Of a DNA stretch of 64,000 nucleotides, positions 9,294 through 18,029 are shown piece after piece. Position 1 is the stretch's first letter, and every line of letters starts with the position of its first letter. The DNA comes from Streptomyces sp. NBC_00224. Lineage in GTDB: Bacteria > Actinomycetota > Actinomycetes > Streptomycetales > Streptomycetaceae. The translations under genes and the position numbers were made by a program. The notes beneath the pieces were generated by a model that had not been told where the DNA came from, did no database searches, and saw nothing but the letters and a program-made list of their open reading frames with translations. The DNA is taken from positions 4,808,501 through 4,872,500 of the forward strand of contig NZ_CP108106.1 of the NCBI RefSeq assembly GCF_041435195.1, given 5' to 3'.

Positions 9294-10631
9294 TCAGCGC
9301 GTGGCGCCCGTCACCAGCCAGCGTCCCGAGCGGGCGCGGGCCCACAGCGTCACCATCCGGACGGTCATCATCAGGGTCATCGCCCACCACAGCGTCGTGA
9401 GCCCGCCGCCGAGTACCGGGACCAGGAGCGCCACCGGAGCGAAGCAGGCGAGGGTCAGCAACATCGCCCGGGCCAGATAGGGGCCGTCGCCCGCACCCAT
9501 CAGCACCCCGTCGAGGACGAAGACGATGCCGGAGATCGGCTGGGAGACGGCGACCACGAGGAGAGCGGGCAGCAGGGTGTCCTGGACCGTGTGGTCGCCG
9601 GTGAAGAGCGGGATGAACAGCGGCCGGGCGACGGCCACCAGCAGGCCGAGAGCCACTCCGGCGGCGATGCCCCACTCCACCATGCGCCGGCACGCCTGGC
9701 GGGCGCCCTCGGTGTCCCCGGCCCCCAGATAGCGGCCGATGATGGCCTGCCCGGCGATGGCGATCGCGTCGAGGGCGAAGGCCAGCAGGCTCCACAGGGA
9801 CAGGATGATCTGGTGGGCGGCGATGTCGGTGTCACCGAGACGGGCGGCCACGGCGGTGGCGATCATCAGGACGGCCCGCAGCGAGAGCGTACGGACCAGC
9901 AGTGGGACCCCCGCCTGGGCGCTGGCGCGGATGCCTGCCGCGTCGGGGCGCAGCGAGGCGCCGTGCCGCCGGGCTCCTCGTACGACGACCGAGAGGTAGA
10001 CGGCCGCCATCGCGAACTGGGCGATCACGGTGCCCCAGGCGGAGCCCGCGATGCCGAGGTCCGCCCCGTAGACGAGCCCGACGTTCAGCGCCGCGTTCAG
10101 CGTGAAGCCGCCGATGGCCACGTAGAGCGGCGTCCTCGTGTCCTGGAGGCCGCGCAGGATGCCGGTGGCCGCGAGGACCATGAGCATGGCGGGGATGCCG
10201 AGCGCGGAGATACGCAGATAGGTGACGGCGTAGGGGGCGGCGGTGTCCGAGGCGCCGAAGAGATCGATGAACCAGGGGGCCGCGGGCAGGACGACGGCTA
10301 TGACGGCCGCGCCGAGCAGCAGGGCGAGCCAGACGCCGTCCATGCCCTGGCGGATGGCGGCCTGCAGGTCTCCGGCGCCGACGCGGCGTGCGACGGCGGC
10401 CGTGGTGGCGTAGGCGAGGAAGACGAAGACGCTCACGGCGGTGGTGAGGAGTGCCGCGGCGATGCCCAGACCGGCCAGTTGCGGGGTGCCGAGGTGGCCG
10501 ACGATCGCGCTGTCGGCCATGACGAAGAGCGGCTCGGCGACGAGTGCGCCGAAGGCGGGCACGGCGAGGGAGACGATCTCGCGGTCGTGTCGGCGCCGGA
10601 TGTTCTTCGGTGCCACTGGGGCCTGTGTCAT
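9294..10631 (-). CDS. MATE-family efflux protein, DinF-like
   Basis: Protein of 445 residues with about twelve hydrophobic segments arranged as two six-helix halves, the MATE fold. These proteins export cationic drugs or metabolites using Na+ or H+ gradients. The first half contains EPLFVMADSAIVGHLGTPQLAGLG, with the acidic-residue-and-GHLG region of the DinF branch. It is transcribed convergently to rplI and divergently from dnaB. The start ATG at 10631 is the only good one; its upstream region holds the first of several TCCACA motifs. Substrate unknown. Confidence 0.9.
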   Translation of the reverse strand: MTQAPVAPKNIRRRHDREIVSLAVPAFGALVAEPLFVMADSAIVGHLGTPQLAGLGIAAALLTTAVSVFVFLAYATTAAVARRVGAGDLQAAIRQGMDGVWLALLLGAAVIAVVLPAAPWFIDLFGASDTAAPYAVTYLRISALGIPAMLMVLAATGILRGLQDTRTPLYVAIGGFTLNAALNVGLVYGADLGIAGSAWGTVIAQFAMAAVYLSVVVRGARRHGASLRPDAAGIRASAQAGVPLLVRTLSLRAVLMIATAVAARLGDTDIAAHQIILSLWSLLAFALDAIAIAGQAIIGRYLGAGDTEGARQACRRMVEWGIAAGVALGLLVAVARPLFIPLFTGDHTVQDTLLPALLVVAVSQPISGIVFVLDGVLMGAGDGPYLARAMLLTLACFAPVALLVPVLGGGLTTLWWAMTLMMTVRMVTLWARARSGRWLVTGATR

Positions 10632-11054
10632 GAACTCAATCTAATCTTCCACAGGTAAGAGATGCAATGCATTAGTGGTCCTTACCTTGGAACCGGAGTG
10701 CGGTTCGGCTGTGCGCCGTTTGTCGTGATCTTGGGCCAGCCGGGAAAGTTTTTCTCCCCCACAGCCGGTGGATGGAAAAGCCGCAGGTCAAGTGGGTGTT
10801 GGTGGGATGGCTATGACTTTGTCCACAGTGCTGTCCCCCGGTCCGTGCACAGGTTCTGCGGGGTTCTCCACAGCATCTGGTCCGTCGTCCACATGGCCTG
10901 TGGATAACCAGATTGGCGGACGGTGCCGACGGGCCTAACGTGGACCGGCGCCCGACGCGCCGGAACCGGAGTCGGGCATCTCGTTTTGTCAGTGTCGTGC
11001 CGTAGAAAGAGTGGCACGGCTAGGTCCGCGGAGCGGACGGGAGGAGGTGGCCCG
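10632..11054. other. MATE-dnaB divergent intergenic region
   Basis: This 423-bp gap contains promoter DNA for both divergent genes and a cluster of DnaA-box-like motifs in its central part (10819-10907). I find no additional coding signal and no parS copy. It includes the 8-bp palindrome AATGCATT near 10660. Confidence 0.6.
10819..10907. promoter_or_regulatory. DnaA-box cluster upstream of dnaB
   Basis: Four 9-mers match the Streptomyces DnaA box: TTGTCCACA (10819-10827, the preferred form), TTCTCCACA (10864-10872), TCGTCCACA (10885-10893) and TGTGGATAA (10899-10907, reverse of TTATCCACA). They fall within 89 bp, about 150 bp upstream of dnaB. DnaA binding here could control dnaB or titrate DnaA. 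The function is inferred. Confidence 0.65.
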
Positions 11055-12542
11055 GTGAGCATTCCCGAGCCCTTGGACGACCCCTGGGCCGACAGCGGTC
11101 CGGGTGACCGTCTGCCCGTCTCCCGCCCCCGCCGCGCCGACGGACGGGGCCGTGGCCGCGACGACCAGCACGACCGGGGCAGCGAGAGCGAGTCCTGGGA
11201 CGGCGGCGGCTCGTCCGGCTTCGAGCGGGTCCCCCCGCAGGACATCGACGCCGAGCAGTCCGTTCTGGGCGGCATGCTGCTCTCCAAGGACGCCATCGCG
11301 GACGTCGTGGAGATCATCAAGGGCCATGACTTCTACCGGCCGGCGCACGAGACCGTGTACACGGCGATCCTCGACCTGTACGCGAAGGGCGAGCCGGCCG
11401 ACCCGATCACCGTCGCGGCCGAGCTGGTCAAGCGGGGCGAGATCACCCGCGTCGGCGGCGCCTCGTATCTGCACACCCTGGTCCAGTCGGTGCCGACCGC
11501 GGCCAACGCCTCGTACTACGCGGAGATCGTCCACGAGCGGGCGGTGCTCCGCCGTCTCGTCGAGGCGGGCACCAAGATCACGCAGATGGGATACGCGGCG
11601 GACGGCGATGTCGACGAGATCGTCAACTCCGCCCAGGCCGAGATCTACGCGGTCACCGAGCAGCGCACCAGCGAGGACTATCTGCCGCTCGGCGACATCA
11701 TGGAGGGCGCGCTCGACGAGATCGAGGCGATCGGCTCCCGCAGCGGCGAGATGACCGGTGTGCCGACCGGCTTCACCGACTTCGACTCGCTCACCAACGG
11801 TCTCCACCCGGGCCAGATGATCGTCATCGCGGCCCGTCCCGCCATGGGTAAGTCCACGCTGGCGCTGGACTTCGCCCGGGCCTGCTCGATCAAGCACAAC
11901 CTGCCCAGCGTGATCTTCTCCCTCGAAATGGGCCGTAACGAGATCGCGATGCGTCTCCTGTCGGCCGAGGCCCGGGTCGCGCTGCACCACATGCGTTCCG
12001 GCACCATGACCGACGAGGACTGGACCCGGCTCGCCCGCCGGATGCCGGACGTCTCCCAGGCCCCGCTGTACATCGACGACTCCCCGAACCTGTCGATGAT
12101 GGAGATCCGCGCCAAGTGCCGTCGGCTCAAGCAGCGCAACGACCTCAAGCTCGTCGTCATCGACTATCTGCAGCTGATGCAGTCCGGTGGGTCCAAGCGC
12201 GCCGAGAGCCGCCAGCAGGAGGTCTCGGACATGTCGCGAAACCTCAAGCTGCTCGCCAAGGAACTGGAGCTTCCGGTCATCGCGCTGTCGCAGCTGAACC
12301 GTGGCCCCGAGCAGCGTACGGACAAGAAGCCGATGGTCTCCGACCTGCGTGAGTCCGGCTCCATCGAGCAGGACGCGGACATGGTCATCCTGCTGCACCG
12401 CGAGGACGCGTACGAGAAGGAGTCGCCGCGCGCGGGCGAGGCGGACCTGATCGTGGCCAAGCACCGTAACGGTCCGACGGCCACGATCACGGTGGCCTTC
12501 CAGGGTCACTACTCGCGTTTCGTGGACATGGCACAGACCTGA
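11055..12542 (+). CDS. dnaB: Replicative DNA helicase DnaB
   Basis: Hexameric 5'-3' helicase of the replication fork, 495 residues. A charged, disordered extension (1-55) precedes the primase-interacting N-domain (about 58-165). The RecA-like ATPase has Walker A ARPAMGKST at 260-268, the Walker B segment KLVVIDYLQLM, and RESGSIEQDADMVILLHRED near the end. The GTG start is fixed by GAGGAGGTGG at 11041-11050; the open frame further upstream is not coding. No intein interrupts it. Its place after rpsF-rplI is conserved in Streptomyces. Confidence 0.97.
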   Translation: MSIPEPLDDPWADSGPGDRLPVSRPRRADGRGRGRDDQHDRGSESESWDGGGSSGFERVPPQDIDAEQSVLGGMLLSKDAIADVVEIIKGHDFYRPAHETVYTAILDLYAKGEPADPITVAAELVKRGEITRVGGASYLHTLVQSVPTAANASYYAEIVHERAVLRRLVEAGTKITQMGYAADGDVDEIVNSAQAEIYAVTEQRTSEDYLPLGDIMEGALDEIEAIGSRSGEMTGVPTGFTDFDSLTNGLHPGQMIVIAARPAMGKSTLALDFARACSIKHNLPSVIFSLEMGRNEIAMRLLSAEARVALHHMRSGTMTDEDWTRLARRMPDVSQAPLYIDDSPNLSMMEIRAKCRRLKQRNDLKLVVIDYLQLMQSGGSKRAESRQQEVSDMSRNLKLLAKELELPVIALSQLNRGPEQRTDKKPMVSDLRESGSIEQDADMVILLHREDAYEKESPRAGEADLIVAKHRNGPTATITVAFQGHYSRFVDMAQT

Positions 12543-12677
12543 CCGGGCCCTGACACGCGCGAGCCGATACGCACGGGCTGATGCGCACGGGCCCGAACCG
12601 GGCGGCCCGTGCCGACTCGTGCGTGTCGGACGAAAAACCGGTCGACGGCCGCGTGACCCGGGGATAGACCTGGGGCC

Positions 12678-14090
12678 ATGACCTCATCCCCGCATGCGCC
12701 GATCACCCCGCCGACGACCACGGCCCCCCTTGACCTTCTGCCCAGTACAGAGCGCGCTCTGATCCACCGCCTCGCCGTCGCCCAGTCCGAGGGGCGGCTC
12801 CCTTCGCTGGTCGCCGGCGTGGTGCGCGAGGGCCGGATCGTCTGGACGGGCTCGCGCACCTCGGTCGAGGGCCACGGGCCGGACGCCGACGTCCAGTACC
12901 GCATCGGTTCGATCACCAAGACCTTCACCGCTGTCCTGGTCACGCGGCTGCGGGACGAGGGGCTACTGGACCTCGAAGACCCGCTGGACAAGCACCTGCC
13001 CAACACCGGGGTCGGTGAGGTGACCATCGCCCAACTCCTCAGCCACAGCGCAGGGTTGGCGGCCGAGACGCCCGCGCCCTGGTGGGAGCGGAGCTCGGCG
13101 GCGCTGCGCCCGGAGCTCGCGGACGTGCTGGGCGAGAACCCGTTTTTGCACCCGGTCGGCAGGCTGCACCACTACTCCAACCCGGGCTACACGCTGCTCG
13201 GTTCGCTGGTCGAGGCGGTACGGGGAGTGCCCTGGGAGGAGGCGCTGCAGAGCGAGATCCTCGATCCGCTGGGGCTGAACAGGACGAGCACGCAGCCGGT
13301 GGCCCCGCATGCGGGCGGCTGGGCCGTGCACCCCTGGGCCGACGCCCTGCTCCCCGAGCCGTCCGAGGACCTGGGGATCATGGCCCCCGCGGGCCAGTTG
13401 TGGTCGACGGCAGCGGACCTCTGCCGCTTCGCGGTTTTCCTCGCCGAGGGAGACGACCGTGTGCTGAGCGCCGCGTCCGTACGGGAGATGCGGGCGCCGT
13501 CTGCTCCGCCCGAGGCGGGGGACTGGCAGGGCGGTTACGGACTGGGCGTACAGCTGAGCCGCCAGGACGACCACCGCACCCTCGCCGGGCACACCGGCTC
13601 GCTGCCCGGGTTCGTCGCAGGGCTGTGGATCAGCGTGGAGGACGGCATCGGGGCGGTAGCGCTCGCCAACTCCACCTCGGGGACGGCCCCGGCGGTCGCC
13701 GCCGATCTCGTCCGGATCGTCGTCGAGGCCGAGCCGAAGCTCCCTGAGCCGTGGCGGCCCCTCTCCGAGGTCGACCCGTCTCTGCTGGAGCTCACCGGCC
13801 CCTGGTACTGGGGGACTTATGCCTACGGCCTGCGACTGAATGCCGATGGCACGGTGGCGCTGGAGCCGCTGCGCGGAACCGGCCGCGCGGCGAGGTTCGA
13901 GGCTCGGGCCGATGGCAGCTGGATCGGTCTCAACGGCTACTACAAGGGCGAGATCCTGCGGGCGGTGCGCCGCCCGGACGGCTCGGTGAGCCATCTCGAC
14001 CTCGGGTCGTTCGCCTTCACCCGGGAGCCGTACGGGCCGGACGATGCCGTCCCGGGAGGCGTCGACCCCGAGGGCTGGCGCGGGGTCTGA
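12678..14090 (+). CDS. Serine hydrolase of the beta-lactamase/DD-peptidase (class C-like) family
   Basis: Protein of 470 residues with the class C beta-lactamase/esterase triad: S78-IT-K81 in YRIGSITKTF, Y166-S-N168 in HHYSNPGY, and H305-T-G in LAGHTGSLPG. A C-terminal beta-barrel extension of about 120 residues follows (WYWGTYAYGL onward). It has no signal peptide, so it is more likely a cytoplasmic esterase or peptidase than a secreted beta-lactamase. It is separated from dnaB by 135 bp of GC-rich hairpins and followed directly by parS. The substrate cannot be told from sequence. Confidence 0.87.
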   Translation: MTSSPHAPITPPTTTAPLDLLPSTERALIHRLAVAQSEGRLPSLVAGVVREGRIVWTGSRTSVEGHGPDADVQYRIGSITKTFTAVLVTRLRDEGLLDLEDPLDKHLPNTGVGEVTIAQLLSHSAGLAAETPAPWWERSSAALRPELADVLGENPFLHPVGRLHHYSNPGYTLLGSLVEAVRGVPWEEALQSEILDPLGLNRTSTQPVAPHAGGWAVHPWADALLPEPSEDLGIMAPAGQLWSTAADLCRFAVFLAEGDDRVLSAASVREMRAPSAPPEAGDWQGGYGLGVQLSRQDDHRTLAGHTGSLPGFVAGLWISVEDGIGAVALANSTSGTAPAVAADLVRIVVEAEPKLPEPWRPLSEVDPSLLELTGPWYWGTYAYGLRLNADGTVALEPLRGTGRAARFEARADGSWIGLNGYYKGEILRAVRRPDGSVSHLDLGSFAFTREPYGPDDAVPGGVDPEGWRGV

Positions 14091-14091
14091 T

Positions 14092-14105
14092 GTTTCACGT
14101 GAAAC
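14092..14105. other. parS: parS site (ParB binding)
   Basis: Exact GTTTCACGTGAAAC starting 2 bp after the serine-hydrolase stop, in a 63-bp convergent gap. Confidence 0.93.
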
Positions 14106-14153
14106 GTGCCCCACGTGCCCCCGGGGCGCTCAGCGAGTTCCGGTCCCGGAGGC

Positions 14154-14606
14154 TCAGAGGGCTTTCTTGAAGCCCAGGTGGGACGCGTCGAAGCCCAGTC
14201 GCTCATAGAAGCGGTGGGCATCGATCCGGGTGGCGTCCGACGTCAGCTGGACCAACTGGCAGCCCAGGCGCCCGGATTCCTCGACGGCCCACTCGACGAG
14301 CCGGGTGCCGAGGCCGCTGCCGCGCTCATCGGCGTGGATGCGTACGCCTTCGATGATCGAGCGGGTGGCGCCGCGCCGGGACAGCCCGGGGATGACGGTC
14401 AGCTGGAGTGTGCCGACGACCTGGTCGTCGCGGACGGCGACGACCAGGTGCTGGTTGGGGTCCTTGGCCAGCCGGTCGAAGGCGGCGAGGTACGGGGCGA
14501 GGTCGTTCGGCGACTCCCGCTGGGCGCCCAGCGGGTCATCGGCGAGCATCGCCACGATCGCCGGGATGTCCTGGGGTGCCGCCGGCCTTATCTCAAGATC
14601 GCTCAT
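14154..14606 (-). CDS. GNAT-family N-acetyltransferase
   Basis: Protein of 150 residues made of a single GNAT domain, beginning MSDLEIRPAAPQDIPAIVAM. The acetyl-CoA loop reads ERGSGLGTRLVEWA (R/Q-x-x-G-x-G/A motif) near residues 96-109. The family motif HRFYERLGFDAS lies near the C-terminus. It acetylates an unknown amine, perhaps a small molecule. It lies 10 bp downstream of the marR-like gene on the same strand, so the two are probably cotranscribed. Confidence 0.9.
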   Translation of the reverse strand: MSDLEIRPAAPQDIPAIVAMLADDPLGAQRESPNDLAPYLAAFDRLAKDPNQHLVVAVRDDQVVGTLQLTVIPGLSRRGATRSIIEGVRIHADERGSGLGTRLVEWAVEESGRLGCQLVQLTSDATRIDAHRFYERLGFDASHLGFKKAL

Positions 14607-14616
14607 GGACCGGAGA

Positions 14617-15075
14617 CTACGCGGGGACGCGGAGTTCCTCGACGGCCCTGACCAGCGGGGCGAGTTCCGGATTCAGCGCGGCCTCGTCGAGCGCCTCGCG
14701 CAGTGCGCGGTCATTGGTCGGCCGGGCCTCGGAGAGCAGCTCCTGGCCGGACTCGGTGACGTCCGTGTAGATCCCGCGCCGGTCGGTGTCGCAGAGGTAC
14801 CGGGTGAGCAGGCCGCGGTCCTCCAGGCGGGTCACCAGCCGGGTGGTGGCGGACTGGCTGAGGACGACCGCGTCCGCGACCTGCTTCATCTGCAGATGGC
14901 CGCCCGGGCCGCTGTGCTGGCGGCTGAGGACGTCCAGGAGCGAGTACTCGCGCACGCTCAGCTCGTGCCCCGACTGCAGGGCCCGCTCGATATGGGCCTC
15001 GATCCTTCCGTGCAGCAGGGAGAGGGCGCACCAGCCCTGGGAGAGGGCGGTGAGTGCGGGGTCCGTCGCGGTCAT
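14617..15075 (-). CDS. MarR-family transcriptional regulator
   Basis: Winged-helix protein of 152 residues. The recognition helix region reads MKQVADAVVLSQSATTRLVTRLEDRGLLTR, and the wing has CDTDRRGIYTDVT, both typical of MarR. The ATG at 15075 is chosen because GGAGGA precedes it. It is divergent from an MFS exporter gene, the usual layout for a ligand-released repressor of an efflux pump. The 141-bp gap holds TGCAATTA repeats that could be its operator. Confidence 0.92.
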   Translation of the reverse strand: MTATDPALTALSQGWCALSLLHGRIEAHIERALQSGHELSVREYSLLDVLSRQHSGPGGHLQMKQVADAVVLSQSATTRLVTRLEDRGLLTRYLCDTDRRGIYTDVTESGQELLSEARPTNDRALREALDEAALNPELAPLVRAVEELRVPA

Positions 15076-15139
15076 GCGTCTGTCCTCCGTCCGGAGCGGC
15101 TTGAGACCAGGATAGGTCACGAGCGCAATAGCCCGCGTT

Positions 15140-15167
15140 TGCAATTAACCCGCGCCTGCAATTATTG
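15140..15167. promoter_or_regulatory. Candidate MarR operator
   Basis: TGCAATTA occurs twice in direct orientation (15140-15147 and 15157-15164). The second copy forms the 9-bp palindrome CAATTATTG (15159-15167). This AT-rich patch stands out in the GC-rich gap between the divergent marR-like and MFS genes. Confidence 0.5.
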
Positions 15168-15216
15168 TGGACGCCCGTAAGGCGCTCGTGCAATCTCCTG
15201 GAAGGGTGAACATCCC

Positions 15217-16428
15217 ATGCCACTCGCGCTCCTAGCCCTGGCCATCGGGGCGTTCGGTATCGGCACCACCGAATTCGTGATCATGGGCCTGCTGCCGGAG
15301 GTGGCCGACACCTTCGACGTGACCATCCCCATGGCCGGCTACCTGGTGACCGGATACGCGCTCGGCGTGGTGCTCGGCGCCCCGCTGATGACCGTCCTGG
15401 GCACCAGAATCTCCCGCAAGCGCATGCTGATGCTGCTGATGGGCTTCTTCATCGTCGGCAACGTGCTCTCCGCCGTCGCCCCCGTCTTCGGGCTGATGCT
15501 GGCCGGGCGGATCGTCGCCTCCCTGGCGCACGGCGCGTTCTTCGGCATCGGCTCGGTCGTCGCGGCCGATCTGGTCGCCCCGGAGAAGAAGGCCGGGGCC
15601 ATCGCGATGATGTTCACCGGTCTGACCGTCGCCAATGTCATCGGCGTCCCGCTGGGCACGCTGGTCGGCCAGCAGATCGGCTGGCGTACGACGTTCTTCA
15701 TCGTGGCCGCACTCGGTGTGGTCGGGCTCCTCGGCGTCGCCAAGCTCGTCCCCGACCTGCCCAGGGCCGAGGGTGTCCGGCTGCGCCACGAGATCGCCGC
15801 GTTCCGCAACGTCCAGGTGCTGCTCGCCATGGCGATGACCGTGTTGGGCTTCGGCGGCGTCTTCGCCGCGATCACCTACATCACGCCGATGATGACCCAC
15901 GTCACCGGCTACGCGGACGGCTCCGTCACGTGGCTGCTCGTCCTCTTCGGCCTCGGCATGGTCGCCGGGAACCTGATCGGCGGGCGGTTCGCCGACCGGG
16001 CTCTGATGGCGATGCTCTACGTATCGCTGAGCGGCCTCGCCGTCGTGCTGGCCCTGTTCACCCTCACCGCCCACGACAAGACCGCTTCGGCCGTCACCGT
16101 CTTCCTGATCGGCGCGCTCGGCTTCGCGACCGTACCGCCGCTGCAGAAGCGGGTCCTCGATCAGGCCGCGGGCGCCCCCACCCTCGCCTCCGCCATGAAC
16201 ATCGGCGCCTTCAACCTCGGGAACGCGCTCTCCGCCTGGCTCGGCGGGCTCGTGATCGCCGCCGGACTCGGGTACACCGCCCCGAACTGGGTCGGCGCCA
16301 CGCTCGCCGCCTCGGCCGTCGTCCTCGCCGTCGTCTCCAGCGCGCTGGAACGGCGTACGCGGACGGACAGCCGGATCGTCACGGGCGCCGCCCCCGAGCC
16401 GGTCCGCGCCACCGCGGCGCACCACTGA
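15217..16428 (+). CDS. MFS exporter, DHA1 (12-TM) family
   Basis: Major facilitator protein of 403 residues with about twelve TM segments. It begins with GAFGIGTTEFVIMGLLPEVADTF, the start typical of AraJ/Cml-type DHA1 proton antiporters. The conserved loop between TM2 and TM3 reads GTRISRKRMLMLL. It probably exports a drug or metabolite. It is divergent from the MarR gene, which likely represses it, and is followed after 62 bp by the HbpS/GlcG-like gene, probably in the same transcript. GGAAGGGTGAAC precedes the ATG. Confidence 0.93.
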   Translation: MPLALLALAIGAFGIGTTEFVIMGLLPEVADTFDVTIPMAGYLVTGYALGVVLGAPLMTVLGTRISRKRMLMLLMGFFIVGNVLSAVAPVFGLMLAGRIVASLAHGAFFGIGSVVAADLVAPEKKAGAIAMMFTGLTVANVIGVPLGTLVGQQIGWRTTFFIVAALGVVGLLGVAKLVPDLPRAEGVRLRHEIAAFRNVQVLLAMAMTVLGFGGVFAAITYITPMMTHVTGYADGSVTWLLVLFGLGMVAGNLIGGRFADRALMAMLYVSLSGLAVVLALFTLTAHDKTASAVTVFLIGALGFATVPPLQKRVLDQAAGAPTLASAMNIGAFNLGNALSAWLGGLVIAAGLGYTAPNWVGATLAASAVVLAVVSSALERRTRTDSRIVTGAAPEPVRATAAHH

Positions 16429-16490
16429 CCGACCCGCAGCACCCGGTCACCCCTGACCAACCGCTCTACCGCACCAAGGAGTCACCCCTC

Positions 16491-16913
16491 ATGAGCACCA
16501 CCACCGCAGTCGCCCCGCTCACCATCCAGGACGCCGAGGCCCTCGTGGAGGCGGCCCGCGCAGCCGCCGAGGAGGCCGGGGCCACGGTCGCCGTCACTGT
16601 GCTCGACGCGGGCGGCCATCTGCTGGCCTTCCGCCGCGACGACCGCGCCGTACTGATCGCGGGCGAGACCAGCACCCGCAAGGCGTACACCGCGCTCCAA
16701 CTCGGCACCGCGACCGCCGACCTCGTCGATGCGGTCCAGCCCGGTGGGCTCTTCCACACCCTGCCGACCGCGCTCGACCGGCCGCTGCTCTTCATCGCGG
16801 GCGGCGTCCCTGTCCACCGCGACGGACGGCTGATCGGGGCGATCGGTGTGGGCGGCGGATCCCCCGAGCAGGACCACGGCTTCGCCACGGAGTCCGTTCA
16901 GCGGCTCGTCTGA
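16491..16913 (+). CDS. HbpS/GlcG-like haem-binding family protein
   Basis: Protein of 140 residues with one PF03928-type (HbpS/GlcG/DUF336) domain. It has the repeated LDAGGHLLAFRRDD core and the C-terminal GGVPVHRDG-RLIGAIGVGGGSPEQDH motif. HbpS of Streptomyces reticuli is a secreted haem-degrading redox sensor, but this one lacks a signal peptide and a partner senSR pair nearby. AAGGAG lies 8 bases before the ATG. It probably belongs to the MarR-regulated MFS unit; whether it binds haem or flavin here is unknown. Confidence 0.85.
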   Translation: MSTTTAVAPLTIQDAEALVEAARAAAEEAGATVAVTVLDAGGHLLAFRRDDRAVLIAGETSTRKAYTALQLGTATADLVDAVQPGGLFHTLPTALDRPLLFIAGGVPVHRDGRLIGAIGVGGGSPEQDHGFATESVQRLV

Positions 16914-16958
16914 GCCCGCTGTCGAGCCCGCCGCCGGGTCGCGGCCGGCAGCCTGTGT

Positions 16959-17810
16959 TCAGCCCGCGGCGACTGTCAGCGGAGCGAAGCGACGGGTCCA
17001 GTCACCGGGCAGTCCGGGGATGTTGCGGGTCATCACCGCGTTGAAGGCGATCGGTTCCAGACCGTTCGCCTTCAGCCAGTTGAGCAACTCTTCGTGGCGT
17101 ACGTCGACGTCGGTGCGCAGCGGGCGGTCCGTGCCCGCGGCGAGCGAGGCGACCAGGGCCTTGGCGGTCTCGGTGTCACGCGCCACCAGCGGACCCACGA
17201 CATGGGTCTCCATGTTCGGCCAGGCCGCCGCATAGCCGATGATGCCCCCCGAGTCCTCGGCGACTCGCAACTGGTCGGCGAAGGCGGGCAGCCGGGTGAT
17301 CACATGAGTGCGGTCGCGGCCGAAGACATCGGCGTCCAGCCGCAGGATGGCGGGCAGGTCCTCGGCGGTCGCCGGGCGGGTCGCCACGGTGGGGGACGGG
17401 CCCGAGGGGCGGAAGTGGCCACGGACCATCTCGGCGCGGCCGGTGGTCTCGAAGCCCAGCTGTTCGTAGAGCGGCTGCCCGTACGGTGTGGCGTGCAGCG
17501 TGATCGGCCGGTCGCCCAGCTCCGCCAGAACGTGCCGCATCAACCGCCGCCCCACGCCCAGCCGTGCGTGCTTCTCGGCCACCAGGACCATTCCGATGGC
17601 GGCGAGATCCGCGTACGAGGTGACCACGCAGGCGCTGACCAGCCCTTTGCCGTCCGGGTCGTCGATGCCGTAGCCCCTTCCCGCTGTGAGCAGCAGGCCC
17701 CACTTGTGCTCCTCGCGCGGCCAGCCGCGGTTCTCGGAGAGGTCGGCGCAGGAAACGAGGTCGTCAATGGTCAGGCGGCGGATCGGAAGCTCGTCGAGCG
17801 GTGAGGGCAT
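16959..17810 (-). CDS. GNAT-family N-acetyltransferase (two-domain)
   Basis: About 283 residues with two GNAT-like halves. The first has VAEKHARLGVGRRLMRHVLAEL, a clear acetyl-CoA loop, and PYGQPLYEQLGFETTG. The second half (ATAEDLPAILRLDADVFGRDR onward) is a degenerate GNAT repeat, as in many actinobacterial tandem acetyltransferases. I prefer the ATG at 17810, just before the conserved strand LPIRRLTIDDL. A GTG at 17882 with GAAGG upstream would add 24 poorly conserved residues. It converges on the HbpS-like gene. Substrate unknown. Confidence 0.85.
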   Translation of the reverse strand: MPSPLDELPIRRLTIDDLVSCADLSENRGWPREEHKWGLLLTAGRGYGIDDPDGKGLVSACVVTSYADLAAIGMVLVAEKHARLGVGRRLMRHVLAELGDRPITLHATPYGQPLYEQLGFETTGRAEMVRGHFRPSGPSPTVATRPATAEDLPAILRLDADVFGRDRTHVITRLPAFADQLRVAEDSGGIIGYAAAWPNMETHVVGPLVARDTETAKALVASLAAGTDRPLRTDVDVRHEELLNWLKANGLEPIAFNAVMTRNIPGLPGDWTRRFAPLTVAAG

Positions 17811-17905
17811 GGGGATCAGGCTGTCCGATGGACCCGCACTTCGTCCACCGTTTTGCGCATACAGGGCGTTGCTTTCGGCCACGCTCTGTCAGCCTTCGCC
17901 CGGAT

Positions 17906-17919
17906 GTTTCACGTGAAAC
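17906..17919. other. parS: parS site (ParB binding)
   Basis: Exact GTTTCACGTGAAAC in the divergent gap between the acetyltransferase and HAD genes, 30 bp from a second copy. Confidence 0.93.
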
Positions 17920-17935
17920 ATGGAGCGAAGGCGTT

Positions 17936-17949
17936 GTTTCACGTGAAAC
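17936..17949. other. parS: parS site (ParB binding)
   Basis: Exact GTTTCACGTGAAAC, second of the pair in this gap. Confidence 0.93.
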
Positions 17950-18029
17950 ATGGAGGCCCTGAGCGACCCCGGCGCCCGGCTGGGGTGCCCGGTGCACGGG
18001 TGTGACCAGGGGTACTAGCCTCTGGACAC

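Noticed and set aside
11055..12542. Possible intein in DnaB
   Set aside because: Length is normal (495 residues) and the Walker A region is continuous; no homing-endonuclease or splicing blocks.
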